From Baffinella frigidus (taxonomy: Eukaryota; Cryptophyceae; Cryptomonadales; Baffinellaceae), in NCBI GenBank assembly GCA_026770585.1, contig MU646674.1, positions 160,241 to 174,218 on the forward strand: a stretch of 13,978 nt of DNA, read 5' to 3'. Made by a program: the position numbers and the translations under genes. The stretch's first letter is position 1. Each line of letters begins with the position of its first letter. Positions 1 to 6,858 of the stretch are shown here, piece after piece. Below the pieces are notes generated by a model. The model was not told the origin of the DNA. It made no database searches and saw only the letters and a program-made list of their open reading frames with translations.

Positions 1-90
1 GGATGAGGGATGAGGGATTAGGGATGAGGGATGAGGGTTGAGGGATGAAGGATGAGGGATGAGGGTTGAGGGATGAAGGATGAGGGATGA

Positions 91-600
91 GGGTGCATCC
101 GCGTCACGGCCCCTGCGTCGCCTGACGCTGCAGAGCTGCCGAGCGCTCCCTGTGAGGACAGGGATTTAGGGGTTGGGGGTTGGGGGTTGGGGGTTGGGGG
201 TTAGGAGTCTGGGATTAGGGATTCGGTATATGCTGCCGAGAGCCCTGCAAAAGCCTCGTCCTGGGATTAGGGATCAGGGATGAGGGTGTATCCGCGTCAT
301 GACCCCTGCGTCGTCTGAGGCTGCAGAGCTTCCGAGCGCTCCCTGTGGGGAGGGCGGGGGATTAGGGATTTAGGGGTTGGGGGTTGGGGGTTGGGGGTTA
401 TGAGTTGGGGGTTCGGGGTCGCCAAATTGGTGAGCTGCCCAGATCGCTCCCTGTGGAGGAGGGTGAGGCAGGGATTGGGGGTTGGGGGTTAGGAATCTGG
501 GATTGGGGGTTAGGGGTCTGGGATTAGGGATCAGGGATTAGGGTGTGGCCATGCCCAGAGCGCTGCAAAAGCCTCGTCCCTGTGGGCGAGGAGGGCGGGG
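91..600 (+). repeat. ~193-base higher-order repeat within the G-rich array
   Basis: The block starting GGGTGCATCCGCGTCA at 91 recurs at 284 as GGGTGTATCCGCGTCA, an offset of 193 bases. Both are followed by a CCCCTGCGTCG segment, CTGCAGAGCT, CCGAGCGCTCCCTGTG and then a run of GGGGGTT units. A second pair of blocks, CTGCAAAAGCCTCGTCC, occurs near 244 and 562; a third, TCGCCAAATTGGTGAG / TCGCCATATCGGTGAG, at 419 and 660. Copies are diverged, so this is an old minisatellite-like higher-order structure, not a recent assembly duplication. Confidence 0.7.
165..205 (+). other. Potential G-quadruplex tract
   Basis: Five consecutive runs of at least four to five G separated by TT occur here, satisfying the usual G-quadruplex pattern with very short loops. 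Comparable tracts lie at about 371-400 and 605-640. Folding is inferred from sequence pattern only. Confidence 0.65.
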
Positions 601-754
601 GATTTAGGGGGTGGGGGTTAGGGGTTGGGGGTTAGGGGTCTGGGATTGGGGGATAGAGATCGCCATATCGGTGAGCCCAAACAGACTGGGGCAGAGCTAG
701 GACCCCCCCCAGGTCCAAATCCGCCATTTTCCATGCAGCAAAATACTTCACATT

Positions 755-950
755 GCCACCAGCAACCCATAGCAGCTTTTACCGGTTCCTCCCAAGGATT
801 TCGGGTATTTGATTCTTTCCTATGACCCTACCGTATGAAACCCTGGGGACCTCAAATTAATGACGGGAGATACCGATGAGATCTCATCGGTTCAGCTGAA
901 AATTACTACAGTACCCGCCCGGTTGTAAGCTGCTACGGGTTGCTGGTGGC
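755..950. mobile_element. Foldback element with 24-base arms and a central palindrome
   Basis: The arm 755-778 (starts GCCACCAGCAACCC) pairs with 927-950 over 24 bases with a single mismatch. Inside lie a perfect 20-base palindrome at 872-891 (centre GAGATCTC) and the sequence CCCTACCGTA near 827, a partial match to the core motif of the foldback families elsewhere in the window. Length is 196 bases and there is no open frame of note. It looks like a non-autonomous foldback or MITE-type insertion. No target-site duplication is obvious. Confidence 0.6.
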
Positions 951-1640
951 GGGGCGCATGGGGCTCCTCTGGGTGCTGGCGCTTGCTGTTCCTTGAGGAG
1001 GGGAATCGGGGTGGAGCTCTGGAGCTGCGGGGTGATGCAGGGGATGTCTTCCAGATCGCAGCTGCGGCCTGGGGGGGAGTGTGGCGGTGCAACGGGGAGA
1101 GAAGAGCAGCGACGGACCTGCGGGGGAAAGCCCAACAGCGCAGCGGCCGGGGAGCAGCGGAGCAGCGGCCGGGAAGGGGGGCATCGGGGGGAGGAGAGGC
1201 GCGGCGCGAGGGCGCGCAATGGTGTCACCGCTGCGCCTCCGGCGCTGAAGCCGCGTGCCTGATGCATGGTTAGGCTTCAGCGCTCAGCGTGGGTGGATTC
1301 ACCGCTGCGGATCCATTCACCATCCAGGCAAACGGGGCGCCGCAGCGCGAGGCGGCAGGGCGGCGAAGATGCACGAGCGATGAGGTCCTACCGCCAGAAG
1401 CGCCCCACCGCGGGCTTCAGCACGGTCAAGCCGAGCGGGAGGAGCGCCAAGCGAGAAAGGGGCGAGTGCCTGGGGCAGCGTGGCCACGAGCAACAGCGCG
1501 AGAGCGAAGCGGCAGGAAGAGAGGATCGCGGCACGGCAGGAAGCGGGGCACCGCGGCGCAGCGCCCATCATGCTGGCTGTGGCACTTATCTAGCCGCGGC
1601 TCTCAACAGAACAACTCGCGGCCACCCTTCGGATGCGGGA
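951..1640. other. GC-rich segment without a convincing gene
   Basis: About 690 bases of GC-rich, purine-rich sequence that stays open in several frames on both strands at once, as high GC predicts. The translations are low-complexity Arg/Gly/Ala/Ser peptides that I do not recognise, and no splice pattern stands out. The segment 1597-1660 (GCGGCCACCC then TTCTACGGA then GGTTATGAGCCCAA) resembles 2800-2862, so its right end belongs to a dispersed repeat. I see no other feature. Confidence 0.5.
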
Positions 1641-1690
1641 TTCTACGGACAGGTTATGAGCCCAATTGTTTGACCAACGAACAGGCCTTT
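1640..1690 (+). repeat. Dispersed repeat, GGTTATGAGCCCAA family (partial copy)
   Basis: TTCTACGGACAGGTTATGAGCCCAA followed by a CGAACAGGCC block. The same order of blocks (GGTTATGAGCCCAA, then CACGAACAAG, then a GGCCTTTCT-like block) recurs near 2030-2100, 2840-2940 and 3050-3090. This copy lacks the CCTAAAGG tail present in the fuller copies. Confidence 0.6.
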
Positions 1691-1796
1691 TCGGCAAGGG
1701 GATCTCAAGGACCAATGGGACGGACTGTCCCTAACCCCTGCACGGCTTTTGATGGTCGCCCTGAGCGAAAACGTCTGCGAGACTGCCGCGAGCGTG

Positions 1797-1885
1797 CGAT
1801 GTCCGATTTCAAATTTGATCAACAGAGATACCCAATCTCGGCGAGCTTGGGTATCTCTGTTGATCAAATTTGAAATCGGACATCG
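1797..1885. repeat. 89-base near-perfect palindrome
   Basis: Arms 1797-1840 and 1842-1885 pair over 44 bases with one mismatch (1836/1846) and one central base, so there is practically no loop. The arms contain TTTGATCAA and end CGATGTCCG. As RNA or single-stranded DNA it would form one long hairpin; as duplex DNA it could extrude a cruciform. An open frame runs into it from the left on the + strand, but this is incidental. It could be a foldback element that has lost its core, or an inverted duplication left by repair. Confidence 0.9.
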
Positions 1886-2024
1886 GGAAGGGGGGGCTTT
1901 TCCGCCCCGCGTTTGAACAGCCTGTCGATGCAAATCCATGCAAATCCCTGACCCAAATTTGTACCACGAAAATGCAAATGGCTCCAAGTCAGTCCGTCCT
2001 ATTCAGTTACCTATGTTTTCGGTT

Positions 2025-2197
2025 ATGGGTTAAAGGTTGTGAGCCCAAGAATAAAGAAAATTAACCCACGAACAAGGGATCCACGGACTAGGCCTTTCTA
2101 CAGAACCAGTTCCGGTTTCCGCCCATGTTGGGAGCTCGAAGAACCTAAAGGACCTAAAGGACTATGTTGGGAGCTCGAAGAACCTAAAGGGCCTAAA
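2025..2197 (+). repeat. Dispersed repeat with CCTAAAGG tail, internally duplicated copy
   Basis: Fullest copy of the family: GGTTGTGAGCCCAA, CCACGAACAAGG, GGCCTTTCTACAGAACCAG, TTCCGGTTTCCGCCCATG, then TTGGGAGCTCGAAGAACC and CCTAAAGGACCTAAAGG. The segment starting at 2125 is repeated from 2164, a 39-base tandem duplication. Related copies: 2840-2985 (+), 3377-3442 (-), 3949-4015 (-), 8425-8489 (+). The family is present on both strands and carries no coding sequence I recognise; open peptides through it (CWELEEPKGPKG) reflect the repeat. Confidence 0.8.
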
Positions 2198-2279
2198 AAC
2201 CGCTGTCGATCCAACAAAGCACAAGAACAACTACTCTTCCGAGAGATCACAAGCTTCACCACGGGTTAGCCTCAAAACC

Positions 2280-2332
2280 CCTAGCGTGAAGCGGTCGTGT
2301 TTCTCAACTTTAATGAACCTCCCTCCTTGAGG
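2280..2332 (+). repeat. Dispersed repeat, GCGGTCGTGTTT family, copy 1
   Basis: GCGTGAAGCGGTCGTGTTT then TCAACTT, a T/A-rich spacer and CCTCCCTCC. Homologous blocks occur at 7145-7193 and 12713-12768, the latter two sharing CAACTTATTAAA and a C run. All three copies are in the same orientation. Function unknown. Confidence 0.65.
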
Positions 2333-2374
2333 ACTACCCTTTAGGCCTCTTTTTGTGGGCGGAAAGTCAAAAAG

Positions 2375-2785
2375 CTAAGAATCCGGGATTCTCAGGTCGT
2401 TTTTGGACAAGACCAGAAACTCGATTTTCAGCCTTATCGAATGGAAACTGATCATGCTGAGAATCCTGCGAGAAAATTCGAATTTCGGTCAACGATGTGC
2501 AAAACTCGTAGCCCATCAGAACTGTTCATGCCTTCTAAAAGATTCGATTCGCTTTTCAATTCCAAACACGAGGCCTTTCAGGCTCATGTTGATGACCAGA
2601 AGATGACTCGTGTAGTAAAACCGGATTCTCAGTTTCCATTTTCGTGCTGAGAATCCGACAGGATTCTCAGCTTTTATGACCAACCTGATAATGTCACCCC
2701 CTCGGTTTCGGGATTCTCAGCCCCATAAGATCGCGTAAAAATCGATAAATACACTCAAAAGCTGAAAATCCCGGATTCTCAGCTT
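2375..2785. repeat. Cluster of GGATTCTCAG / CTGAGAATCC palindromes
   Basis: Within ~410 bases the 10-mer GGATTCTCAG or its complement occurs at 2386-2395, 2457-2466, 2623-2632, 2647-2656, 2661-2670, 2711-2720 and 2773-2782. Three pairs form short palindromes: 2375-2395 (one mismatch, one-base centre); 2646-2671 (perfect 11-base arms, GACA loop); 2759-2785 (12 of 13 pairs, one-base centre). A further inverted pair extends the motif with AATGGAAACTGA near 2441 and TCAGTTTCCATT at 2629. Short hairpins or dimeric protein-binding sites are possible; no gene is seen beside them. Confidence 0.75.
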
Positions 2786-2839
2786 CCATAAGAAGCAGCG
2801 TTAGCCGGAGACAACTCCCGGCCACCCTGAGAATGAGTT

Positions 2840-2985
2840 TCTACGGAGAGGTTATGAGCCCAAATAATCCAAGTTTTTCACGAACAAGAGGCACTGAAAG
2901 GAAGCATAGGGTCCTGGCTTTTCTGCAGAACCAGTTCCAGTGTCCGCCTTTGGTGGGAGTTAATTGAAGAACCTAAAGGACTTAG
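2840..2985 (+). repeat. Dispersed repeat with CCTAAAGG tail, second copy
   Basis: Contains TTTCTACGGAGAGGTTATGAGCCCAA in sections, CACGAACAAGAGG, TTTTCTGCAGAACCAGTTCC, then a diverged GTGGGAGTTAATTGAAGAACC block and CCTAAAGGACTTAGAGG. Same block order as 2025-2197 but more diverged. Confidence 0.65.
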
Positions 2986-3049
2986 AGGCTACCGGAATCT
3001 TTTGCCTAAACCCTGTAGCAAGAAGGAACTCGAACAGGTTATGAGTTCC

Positions 3050-3100
3050 TCGGATAGGTTATGAGCCCAACCCCACGAACAAGGAAAATGGCTCCAATGC
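3050..3100 (+). repeat. Dispersed repeat, GGTTATGAGCCCAA family (partial copy)
   Basis: GATAGGTTATGAGCCCAA followed by CCACGAACAAGG and AAAATGGCTCCAA. It matches the 5' part of the family and stops before the GTTCCGGTGTCC block. Confidence 0.6.
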
Positions 3101-3195
3101 TTCACGACCACGACTCTGGGTAGCTGCCTTCGACAGTCGCATCTTTGACGCGTCCTCCAGACCAGAGGCCTGCACACCTCCAGGAGAGAGATCGG

Positions 3196-3314
3196 TAATT
3201 TATTGCCAAACAACCAGCGTCAGCCGCACATGCTCCGCATTGTGCCACTTACCGTACCCCGTGTCGGCCGCGCATGCGAGCATTTTCCGGATGGAATCTG
3301 ACTCCACCTCCTAC
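3196..3314 (+). repeat. Duplicated ~120-base block, copy 1
   Basis: Starts TAATTTATTGCCAAACAACC and ends TCCACCTCCTAC. It matches 5124-5250 nearly throughout, including GCCGCACATGC, GTGTCGGCCGC and GAGCATTTTCCGGATG, with small insertions in the second copy. Direct orientation, about 1.9 kb apart. No open frame is conserved between the copies, which argues against a coding origin. Confidence 0.8.
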
Positions 3315-3376
3315 AAACCTCCAAGATCTCTCTGTCACCGCATTCGGCAGCGCTCTTTGTGCAAAGCGTGGTTCGT

Positions 3377-3442
3377 GACCTTTAGGTCCTTTAGGTTCTT
3401 CGAGCTCCCAACATAGGCGGACACCGGAACTGGTTCTGTATA
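3377..3442 (-). repeat. Dispersed repeat with CCTAAAGG tail, inverted copy
   Basis: On the minus strand: ACAGAACCAGTTCCGGTGTC, CGCCTATGTTGGGAGCTCG, AAGAACCTAAAGGACC. Nearly identical to 8425-8489 on the + strand, so this is among the best-preserved copies. Confidence 0.8.
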
Positions 3443-3704
3443 CCAAAATGCAAGGCAGGACCGAGAACCCCCAGGGGTTCAGGAGAAAGGGGAGCACGAC
3501 CTCGTCGTCAATCTCATCCCGGACCTGAGTATATTTAATTTGGGGAAGTGTCTATCTAAAATATTTATGGTACAAGCCCAGCTATTTTAAAGCCCTGAAA
3601 GTACGAAATGGCTCAAACACCAAGCCAAATCTGAAATAAATCTTTTCAGGAACGCGAAAAAATCAGGTGTTAAATGGAGGTCAGCACGGCAAAAAATACA
3701 TTTG

Positions 3705-3807
3705 ATTCCTTCAGTGGCCAGGAGGTCAAAACTGACCCTCGACAGGTCCTAGGCAGGTCCCAGGGCCCTACGGTAGGGCGTATGAGCCTGCTGGCCACTT
3801 CAGGAAT
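3705..3807. mobile_element. ~104-base foldback element, diverged full copy
   Basis: Ends ATTCCTTCAGTGGCCAG and CTGGCCACTTCAGGAAT form an imperfect terminal inverted repeat. Inside, in order: GAGGTCAAAACTGACCCTC (imperfect palindrome), GGTCCTAGGCAGGTCC, then GGGCCCTACGGTAGGGC and GTATGAGCCTG. The order matches the full copies at 7888-7992 and 8893-8996. There is no coding capacity, so it is a non-autonomous, MITE-like element. Confidence 0.85.
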
Positions 3808-3826
3808 ACCTTTTGCTGGATCGAGC

Positions 3827-3946
3827 ACAACCGCGCTGGCCAGCGCGGTTGTTTAGGATGTAGGTTGCAGGTTGTAGGGTTGAGAGCTTAGGGTTGTCCT
3901 CGAGCTCCATTGTGCTCGAGGACGTTGGCAAATTCTGACAATTTGC
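3827..3946. repeat. Three consecutive hairpins around a G-rich telomere-like stretch
   Basis: A perfect 26-base palindrome at 3827-3852 (centre CTGGCCAG) is followed by G-rich 7-base-like units at 3854-3897 (TAGGTTG, TAGGGTT, TTAGGGT). Then come a hairpin with 10-base arms (3896-3905 and 3914-3923, GTCCTCGAGC) and one with 7-base arms (3928-3934 and 3940-3946, GCAAATT). The telomere-like stretch has its G strand on +, like the left flank. Confidence 0.75.
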
Positions 3947-3948
3947 TG

Positions 3949-4015
3949 TTAGGTCCTTGAGGTTCTTCGAGCTCCCAACATAGGAGAACGCTGGAACTTG
4001 TTTTGCAGAAAGGCC
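3949..4015 (-). repeat. Dispersed repeat with CCTAAAGG tail, diverged inverted copy
   Basis: On the minus strand: TCTGCAAAACAAGTTCCAGC, then TATGTTGGGAGCTCGAAGAAC and CTCAAGGACCTAA in sections. It matches the family at the GGGAGCTCGAAGAACC core with changes in both flanks. Confidence 0.7.
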
Positions 4016-4094
4016 ATGCTTCCTTTCGGATCGCATCAGAGATGTACTGTAAAGCAAAGATCGCGAGCCGAGAGCGCTTGCACCCCCCCGCCTT

Positions 4095-4150
4095 TCTCTC
4101 TCACTCCCTTTCTCACACAAACACATACTCTCTCTCACACACACACACAT

Positions 4151-4194
<44 letters not shown>

Positions 4195-4215
4195 CGCACA
4201 CACACACACACACGC
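4095..4215 (+). repeat. CA/CT compound microsatellite
   Basis: Alternating tracts of CT and CA dinucleotides with a single ACACACCGCACAC interruption. Open frames through this tract encode only Ser/Leu or Thr/His runs and are artefacts of the repeat. Confidence 0.95.
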
Positions 4216-4275
4216 GACAACGTGATTTTCTTGTGGGTACGAGACGAGTCGAAGAAAACGCTCTACAGCAGCAAG

Positions 4276-4289
4276 TACGAAGCTTCGTA
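4276..4289. repeat. Recurrent 14-base palindrome TACGAAGCTTCGTA, copy 1
   Basis: Exact palindrome. Exact copies also lie at 4913-4926, 6831-6844 and 9951-9964, with a degenerate copy at 5692-5706. No direct repeat is seen in the flanks of this copy. Confidence 0.8.
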
Positions 4290-4343
4290 TCAGGATAACG
4301 TCGGAAGGAAGAGATCATCGCGCCCACCAGGACGGGCTACATG

Positions 4344-4466
4344 TACAGAGCTACCTCGCTCATAAGAAACTGCCCCCCCCCCTAGGGCCACCATAGGGCC
4401 CTGGGCATGGGCCTACTGTAGGGTCCTAGGGGGAGGCGGTTTCTTATGAGCGAGGTACCCCTGTAC
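4344..4466. mobile_element. Foldback element with TACCTCGCTCATAAGAAAC arms, copy 1
   Basis: The 19-base arm 4352-4370 pairs perfectly with 4439-4457; pairing continues inward through the C run against GGGGGAGGCGG, and outward as GTACAG / CTGTAC with a one-base shift. The interior holds CCCTAGGGCC, ACCATAGGGCCC and CCTACTGTAGGGTCCTAGG, which recall the core of the TATCCCTTAAG family. No coding capacity. The same element recurs about 420 bases downstream in the same orientation. Confidence 0.85.
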
Positions 4467-4764
4467 CGGTACGAGCTCGCACCAGTAACCATGGATCCTT
4501 GGTCGGTACCGTGCGCAGATGGCCCTGAGAGAACCTCAAACCATGAGCTACAAGTGTGTCGAGGAAGGGTGCGAGTGAGAGCCGATGAAGGGTGCAGGGT
4601 GTGAGGGTGTCCATACAGCAACATTCAGCAAGAAAGGTGAAGGATGGCCCTCCCCGCGTTTTCCCATGCACCGGGTCGCGTTTCCCGATTGATTCAATCG
4701 GGTGATTTCTGGCTAGACTGCCATTGGACAGGCTAGCGCCAGTACACACTGGACGCGACTTTTA
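4458..4764. other. Spacer between two like foldbacks; no gene seen
   Basis: About 300 bases separating the two TACCTCGCTC foldbacks. It begins with CCGGTACGAGCTCG, a motif family also seen near 9940, 10160 and 11823, and contains a short palindrome CCGATTGATTCAATCGG at 4687-4703. Both strands have short open frames that look incidental. Confidence 0.5.
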
Positions 4765-4885
4765 CAGGGGTACCTCGCTCATCAGAAACAGCCCCCCTCC
4801 CTAGGACCACCGTAGGGCCCTCGGAATAGGCCTACTGTAGGGTCCTAGGGGGAGGCGCTTTCTTGTGAGCAAGGTCCTCCATGTA
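4764..4885. mobile_element. Foldback element with TACCTCGCTC arms, copy 2
   Basis: The left arm TACAGGGGTACCTCGCTCAT and right arm TTTCTTGTGAGCAAGGT pair with several mismatches. The interior reads CCCTAGGACC, ACCGTAGGGCCC, CCTACTGTAGGGTCCTAGG and closely follows copy 1. The core is better preserved between the two copies than the arms. Confidence 0.85.
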
Positions 4886-4912
4886 CCTGTCCCGTCCAAT
4901 TTTCGTAGTTCG

Positions 4913-4926
4913 TACGAAGCTTCGTA
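4913..4926. repeat. Recurrent palindrome TACGAAGCTTCGTA, copy 2
   Basis: Exact copy, preceded by TTCGTAGTTCG. It lies 28 bases right of the second TACCTCGCTC foldback, while copy 1 lies about 55 bases left of the first. The foldback pair is thus loosely bracketed by this motif. Confidence 0.75.
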
Positions 4927-5065
4927 TCCTTATCTGGACATTTCTGGACATTTCTGGATTTATGTAGAGACGAATTCGCCGTTTTGCACCCATGCCTTCG
5001 CCATCCGATACCCGACCCGTTTGGTCAAATCAGGCGCTTCAATTTACTAACACCTCAGCATCATG

Positions 5066-5088
5066 TTCCCCATCCGTCGGATGGGGAA
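5066..5088. repeat. 23-base perfect palindrome
   Basis: Arms TTCCCCATCCG (5066-5076) and CGGATGGGGAA (5078-5088) around a single T. No neighbouring gene, so a terminator or operator role cannot be argued. Confidence 0.8.
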
Positions 5089-5123
5089 TCCCCCAAAGCA
5101 TGCCCCCCACCCCCCCGAAAGCA

Positions 5124-5250
5124 TAATTTATTGCCAAACAACCAGCGTCAGCGCCGCACATGCCTTACGCATTGTGCTACTTGTAAACTGTACCCAGTGT
5201 CGGCCGCTCTTACGAGCATTTTCCGGATGAATTCTATCTCCACCTCCTAC
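5124..5250 (+). repeat. Duplicated ~120-base block, copy 2
   Basis: Second copy of the block at 3196-3314. It has small insertions (GCGCCGCAC, CTTACGCATT, TTGTAAACTG) and a C-run instead of ACAAACC at its end. The right boundary runs into poly-C. Confidence 0.8.
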
Positions 5251-5293
5251 CCCCCCCAAAACACGGGACCCAGTCAGTGGAGCCGCTGTCGAA

Positions 5294-5380
5294 CATCCGT
5301 AGATTGTGTCCGTCTCCTCAAGAGTGAGGCGGGTGTGGCCTTAGATGTGAGTGTAATACAAAGCACCAAAGCACCAAAGC
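5294..5380 (+). repeat. Dispersed repeat CATCCGTAGATTGT, left member of an inverted pair
   Basis: CATCCGTAGATTGTGTCC, TCTCCTCAAGAGTGAGG and GATGTGAGTG in order. The 5294-5350 part matches 7673-7729 in direct orientation; 5344-5380 (GTAATACAAAGCACC and CACCAAAGC) is inverted at 5867-5911. The inverted pair brackets about 490 bases including the perfect-arm foldback at 5710-5858. Confidence 0.75.
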
Positions 5381-5511
5381 GAGTTTGGCACGAAAACAAA
5401 AGCCAGGTCCGGATTCCGGCCTTGGCCTTTTCATTCTAAAAGTCCATTACCTTCATCTCCAAAACATCTCGCACGGTCCTCCACCACGTTGAAGAGGTCC
5501 TACCAGGGTTA

Positions 5512-5595
5512 CTCGTGTGTCCCAACCTCAGACCCGTGTGTCCCCACCCCAGAATCGTGTGTCCCGACCTCACAACCGTGTGTCCCGACCTCAGA
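5512..5595 (+). repeat. Four tandem 21-base repeats
   Basis: Units at 5512-5532, 5533-5553, 5554-5574 and 5575-5595 share CGTGTGTCCC and CCTCA. Because 21 is a multiple of three, an open frame on + reads seven-residue repeats (SQPQTRV-like). The surrounding frame is short and shows no other protein feature, so I treat it as a minisatellite. Confidence 0.85.
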
Positions 5596-5709
5596 GAGCC
5601 TTCTCCGCGCACCGTCCTAGGGCCGCTCCAAATCAAGGACGCTCAACCGGCGCGGAGGATTCTATCAATCGAGGATTGATGGTGGGGTTCGTACGAAGCT
5701 TTCATAGGG

Positions 5710-5858
5710 AAACGACCCGAAATTAGGGTAGTTTAGCCTGCGCATCTCCTATGACCAGGCCTACCGTAGGAGGTAGGTCTCCTAGGACCAGGTCTCAGGA
5801 GCCCCTCGGCCTACGGTAGGCAACCCGTAGGCTAAACTACCCTAATTTCGGGTCGTTT
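5710..5858. mobile_element. 149-base foldback with perfect 30-base arms
   Basis: The arm 5710-5739 (starts AAACGACCCGAAATTAGGG) is the exact reverse complement of 5829-5858. The 89-base interior contains GCCTACCGTAGG and CCTACGGTAGGC as a second inverted pair, and TCTCCTAGGACC between them. The arms do not resemble those of the other families, but the core motifs do. Perfect arm identity suggests recent formation or ongoing correction between arms. No coding capacity. Confidence 0.9.
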
Positions 5859-5866
5859 AACAACTA

Positions 5867-5911
5867 GCTTTGGTGCTTTGGTGCTCTGTTGCTTTGTATT
5901 CCACTCACATC
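5867..5911 (-). repeat. Dispersed repeat, right member of the inverted pair
   Basis: Reads on the minus strand as GATGTGAGTGGAATACAAAG followed by CACCAAAGCACCAAAGC, matching 5344-5380. It starts only nine bases after the perfect-arm foldback. Confidence 0.75.
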
Positions 5912-5977
5912 GCCCGTCACTCCTGCCTCGCCACAGAAGAGACAGGAGACAATCTGCGTCTGAAGCAGCCCAGGGGC

Positions 5978-6562
5978 TTATGTCTGCGGTGTGAGCGTGG
6001 CGAACGCCTTGGCGCACTCGTCCGGGAAGTTGGTGTAGTGGAGTAGTTCCGCGGTGTTCGTCGGAACCACGTCGCGTCTCGCGAATACTGCACGACCGTA
6101 CCGCGAATGCACGGCCGCATCATGATGGTTCGCAGGCGCCTGCAACGTTTGTCGTGGCGACCCACGGCGCTTGTCCCCACCATTCCAGGTGTGGCCTCTG
6201 CCGTCGTATTCCAGCGAGATCTCGGGCGAGCCCTTCAAGTTCCTCGGCGGAGTCGTCCTGGGCGCCGAAAAATCTCCCACAGTGCAGTCAGTGGGAGACC
6301 CAGACACCCCCGCTGCAGCACCGCCGCCGGCGATGTCCAGGCTGTGCTGGTGTGCTGGCGTGCAGCCCGCCCCCCCAGGAAATGTGCTGCGGCCCTTCTC
6401 TGAGTGCGAGGAATGCAACAAATCAACTCGAATCGCTGCAGCAGCCCCGTACAATCGCGCGCCCGTGCAAGGGCGCTTGTACGAGGCCCTTTCGAGAAGG
6501 CGCCACAACGCGCTCGCTCCGTCTTCCTCTGGCATCCGTGCCATCCGTGCTTTCTGTGACAT
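5978..6562 (-). CDS. Doubtful hypothetical ORF, 194 residues
   Basis: The longest open frame in the only stretch with some coding character. I recognise no domain. The C-terminal part (NTAELLHYTNFPDECAKAF) uses GC-ending codons consistently, as a real gene in a GC-rich genome would; the N-terminal half is Gly/Ala/Pro/Arg-rich and looks like a shadow frame. On the + strand, a frame at about 6126-6716 is also open and has equally good codon use around GEPFKFLGGVV, plus scattered Cys pairs (CNVC, CEEC), so the true strand is undecided. FKFLGG is loosely reminiscent of reverse-transcriptase C-terminal segments but far too short to assign. It could be an exon or a decayed mobile-element fragment. 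No start context or splice sites support it. Confidence 0.15.
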   Translation of the reverse strand: MSQKARMARMPEEDGASALWRLLERASYKRPCTGARLYGAAAAIRVDLLHSSHSEKGRSTFPGGAGCTPAHQHSLDIAGGGAAAGVSGSPTDCTVGDFSAPRTTPPRNLKGSPEISLEYDGRGHTWNGGDKRRGSPRQTLQAPANHHDAAVHSRYGRAVFARRDVVPTNTAELLHYTNFPDECAKAFATLTPQT

Positions 6563-6643
6563 TACGACAAATTCGGACGTTCCGAAGAAAAAAAAGCAAA
6601 GAACCTCGGAAGTCAGTCAGCAAGTCACCAAGCCCGTTTACAG

Positions 6644-6701
6644 CAAGCATTATTTACACGCAAAAAATACACAACAAGCATTTACACGTAAAAAATACAC
6701 C
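6644..6701 (+). repeat. Two tandem ~30-base units, CAAGCATTTACACG
   Basis: CAAGCATTATTTACACG then CAAAAAATACACAA is followed directly by CAAGCATTTACACG and TAAAAAATACACC. The second copy lacks three bases. A GATTTTGATTTT stretch follows at 6718-6748, then poly-C at about 6758. Confidence 0.75.
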
Positions 6702-6816
6702 TCAAGATGTGCGTAGCGATTTTGATTTTGGCTCGCGGTTTTGATTTTAAGTTTGACCCCCCCCCCCACCTTTTGACAAGAGGGTTGGATTTCTTTTTTT
6801 TCAAGGTCAAATCGGG

Positions 6817-6858
6817 TAGAGCGTTTGCGGTACGAAGCTTCGTAGAGCGTTTGCGGTA
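6817..6858. repeat. Palindrome TACGAAGCTTCGTA flanked by 16-base direct repeats
   Basis: TAGAGCGTTTGCGGTA occurs at 6817-6832 and again at 6843-6858, with the palindrome (6831-6844) between and sharing its terminal TA bases with both. This is what insertion of a short palindrome with target duplication, or a palindrome-mediated tandem duplication, would leave. The right repeat runs into the left arm of the 212-base inverted repeat. Confidence 0.85.

Larger units (their letters stand above)
1..660 (+). repeat. Degenerate G-strand telomere-like array, left flank
   Basis: The first 91 bases are thirteen 7-base units, mostly GGATGAG with GGTTGAG, GGATGAA and GGATTAG variants; two consecutive 28-base higher-order units lie at 22-49 and 50-77. 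Further right the units become GGGGGTT, AGGGGTT and GGGATTA. Unit length and G-richness fit decayed TTTAGGG telomeric repeat. The array is interrupted by unique-looking blocks (for example 91-150, 284-345, 419-460, 550-590). The G-rich strand is the + strand. That orientation would place a chromosome end to the right of this array, which is not what follows. Confidence 0.8.

Noticed and set aside
1266-1873. Two long overlapping + strand open frames (135 and 194 residues)
   Set aside because: Basic low-complexity peptides in GC-rich DNA; the second continues into the 89-base palindrome; no domain, splice or start signal supports either.
2025-3442. CCTAAAGG-tailed repeats considered as LTRs of a retrotransposon
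   Set aside because: Copies lie on both strands with variable spacing, no TG...CA ends, primer-binding site or pol coding sequence between them.
4003-4365. 120-residue frame through the CA/CT microsatellite
   Set aside because: Most of it is His/Thr and Ser/Leu runs from the dinucleotide repeat.
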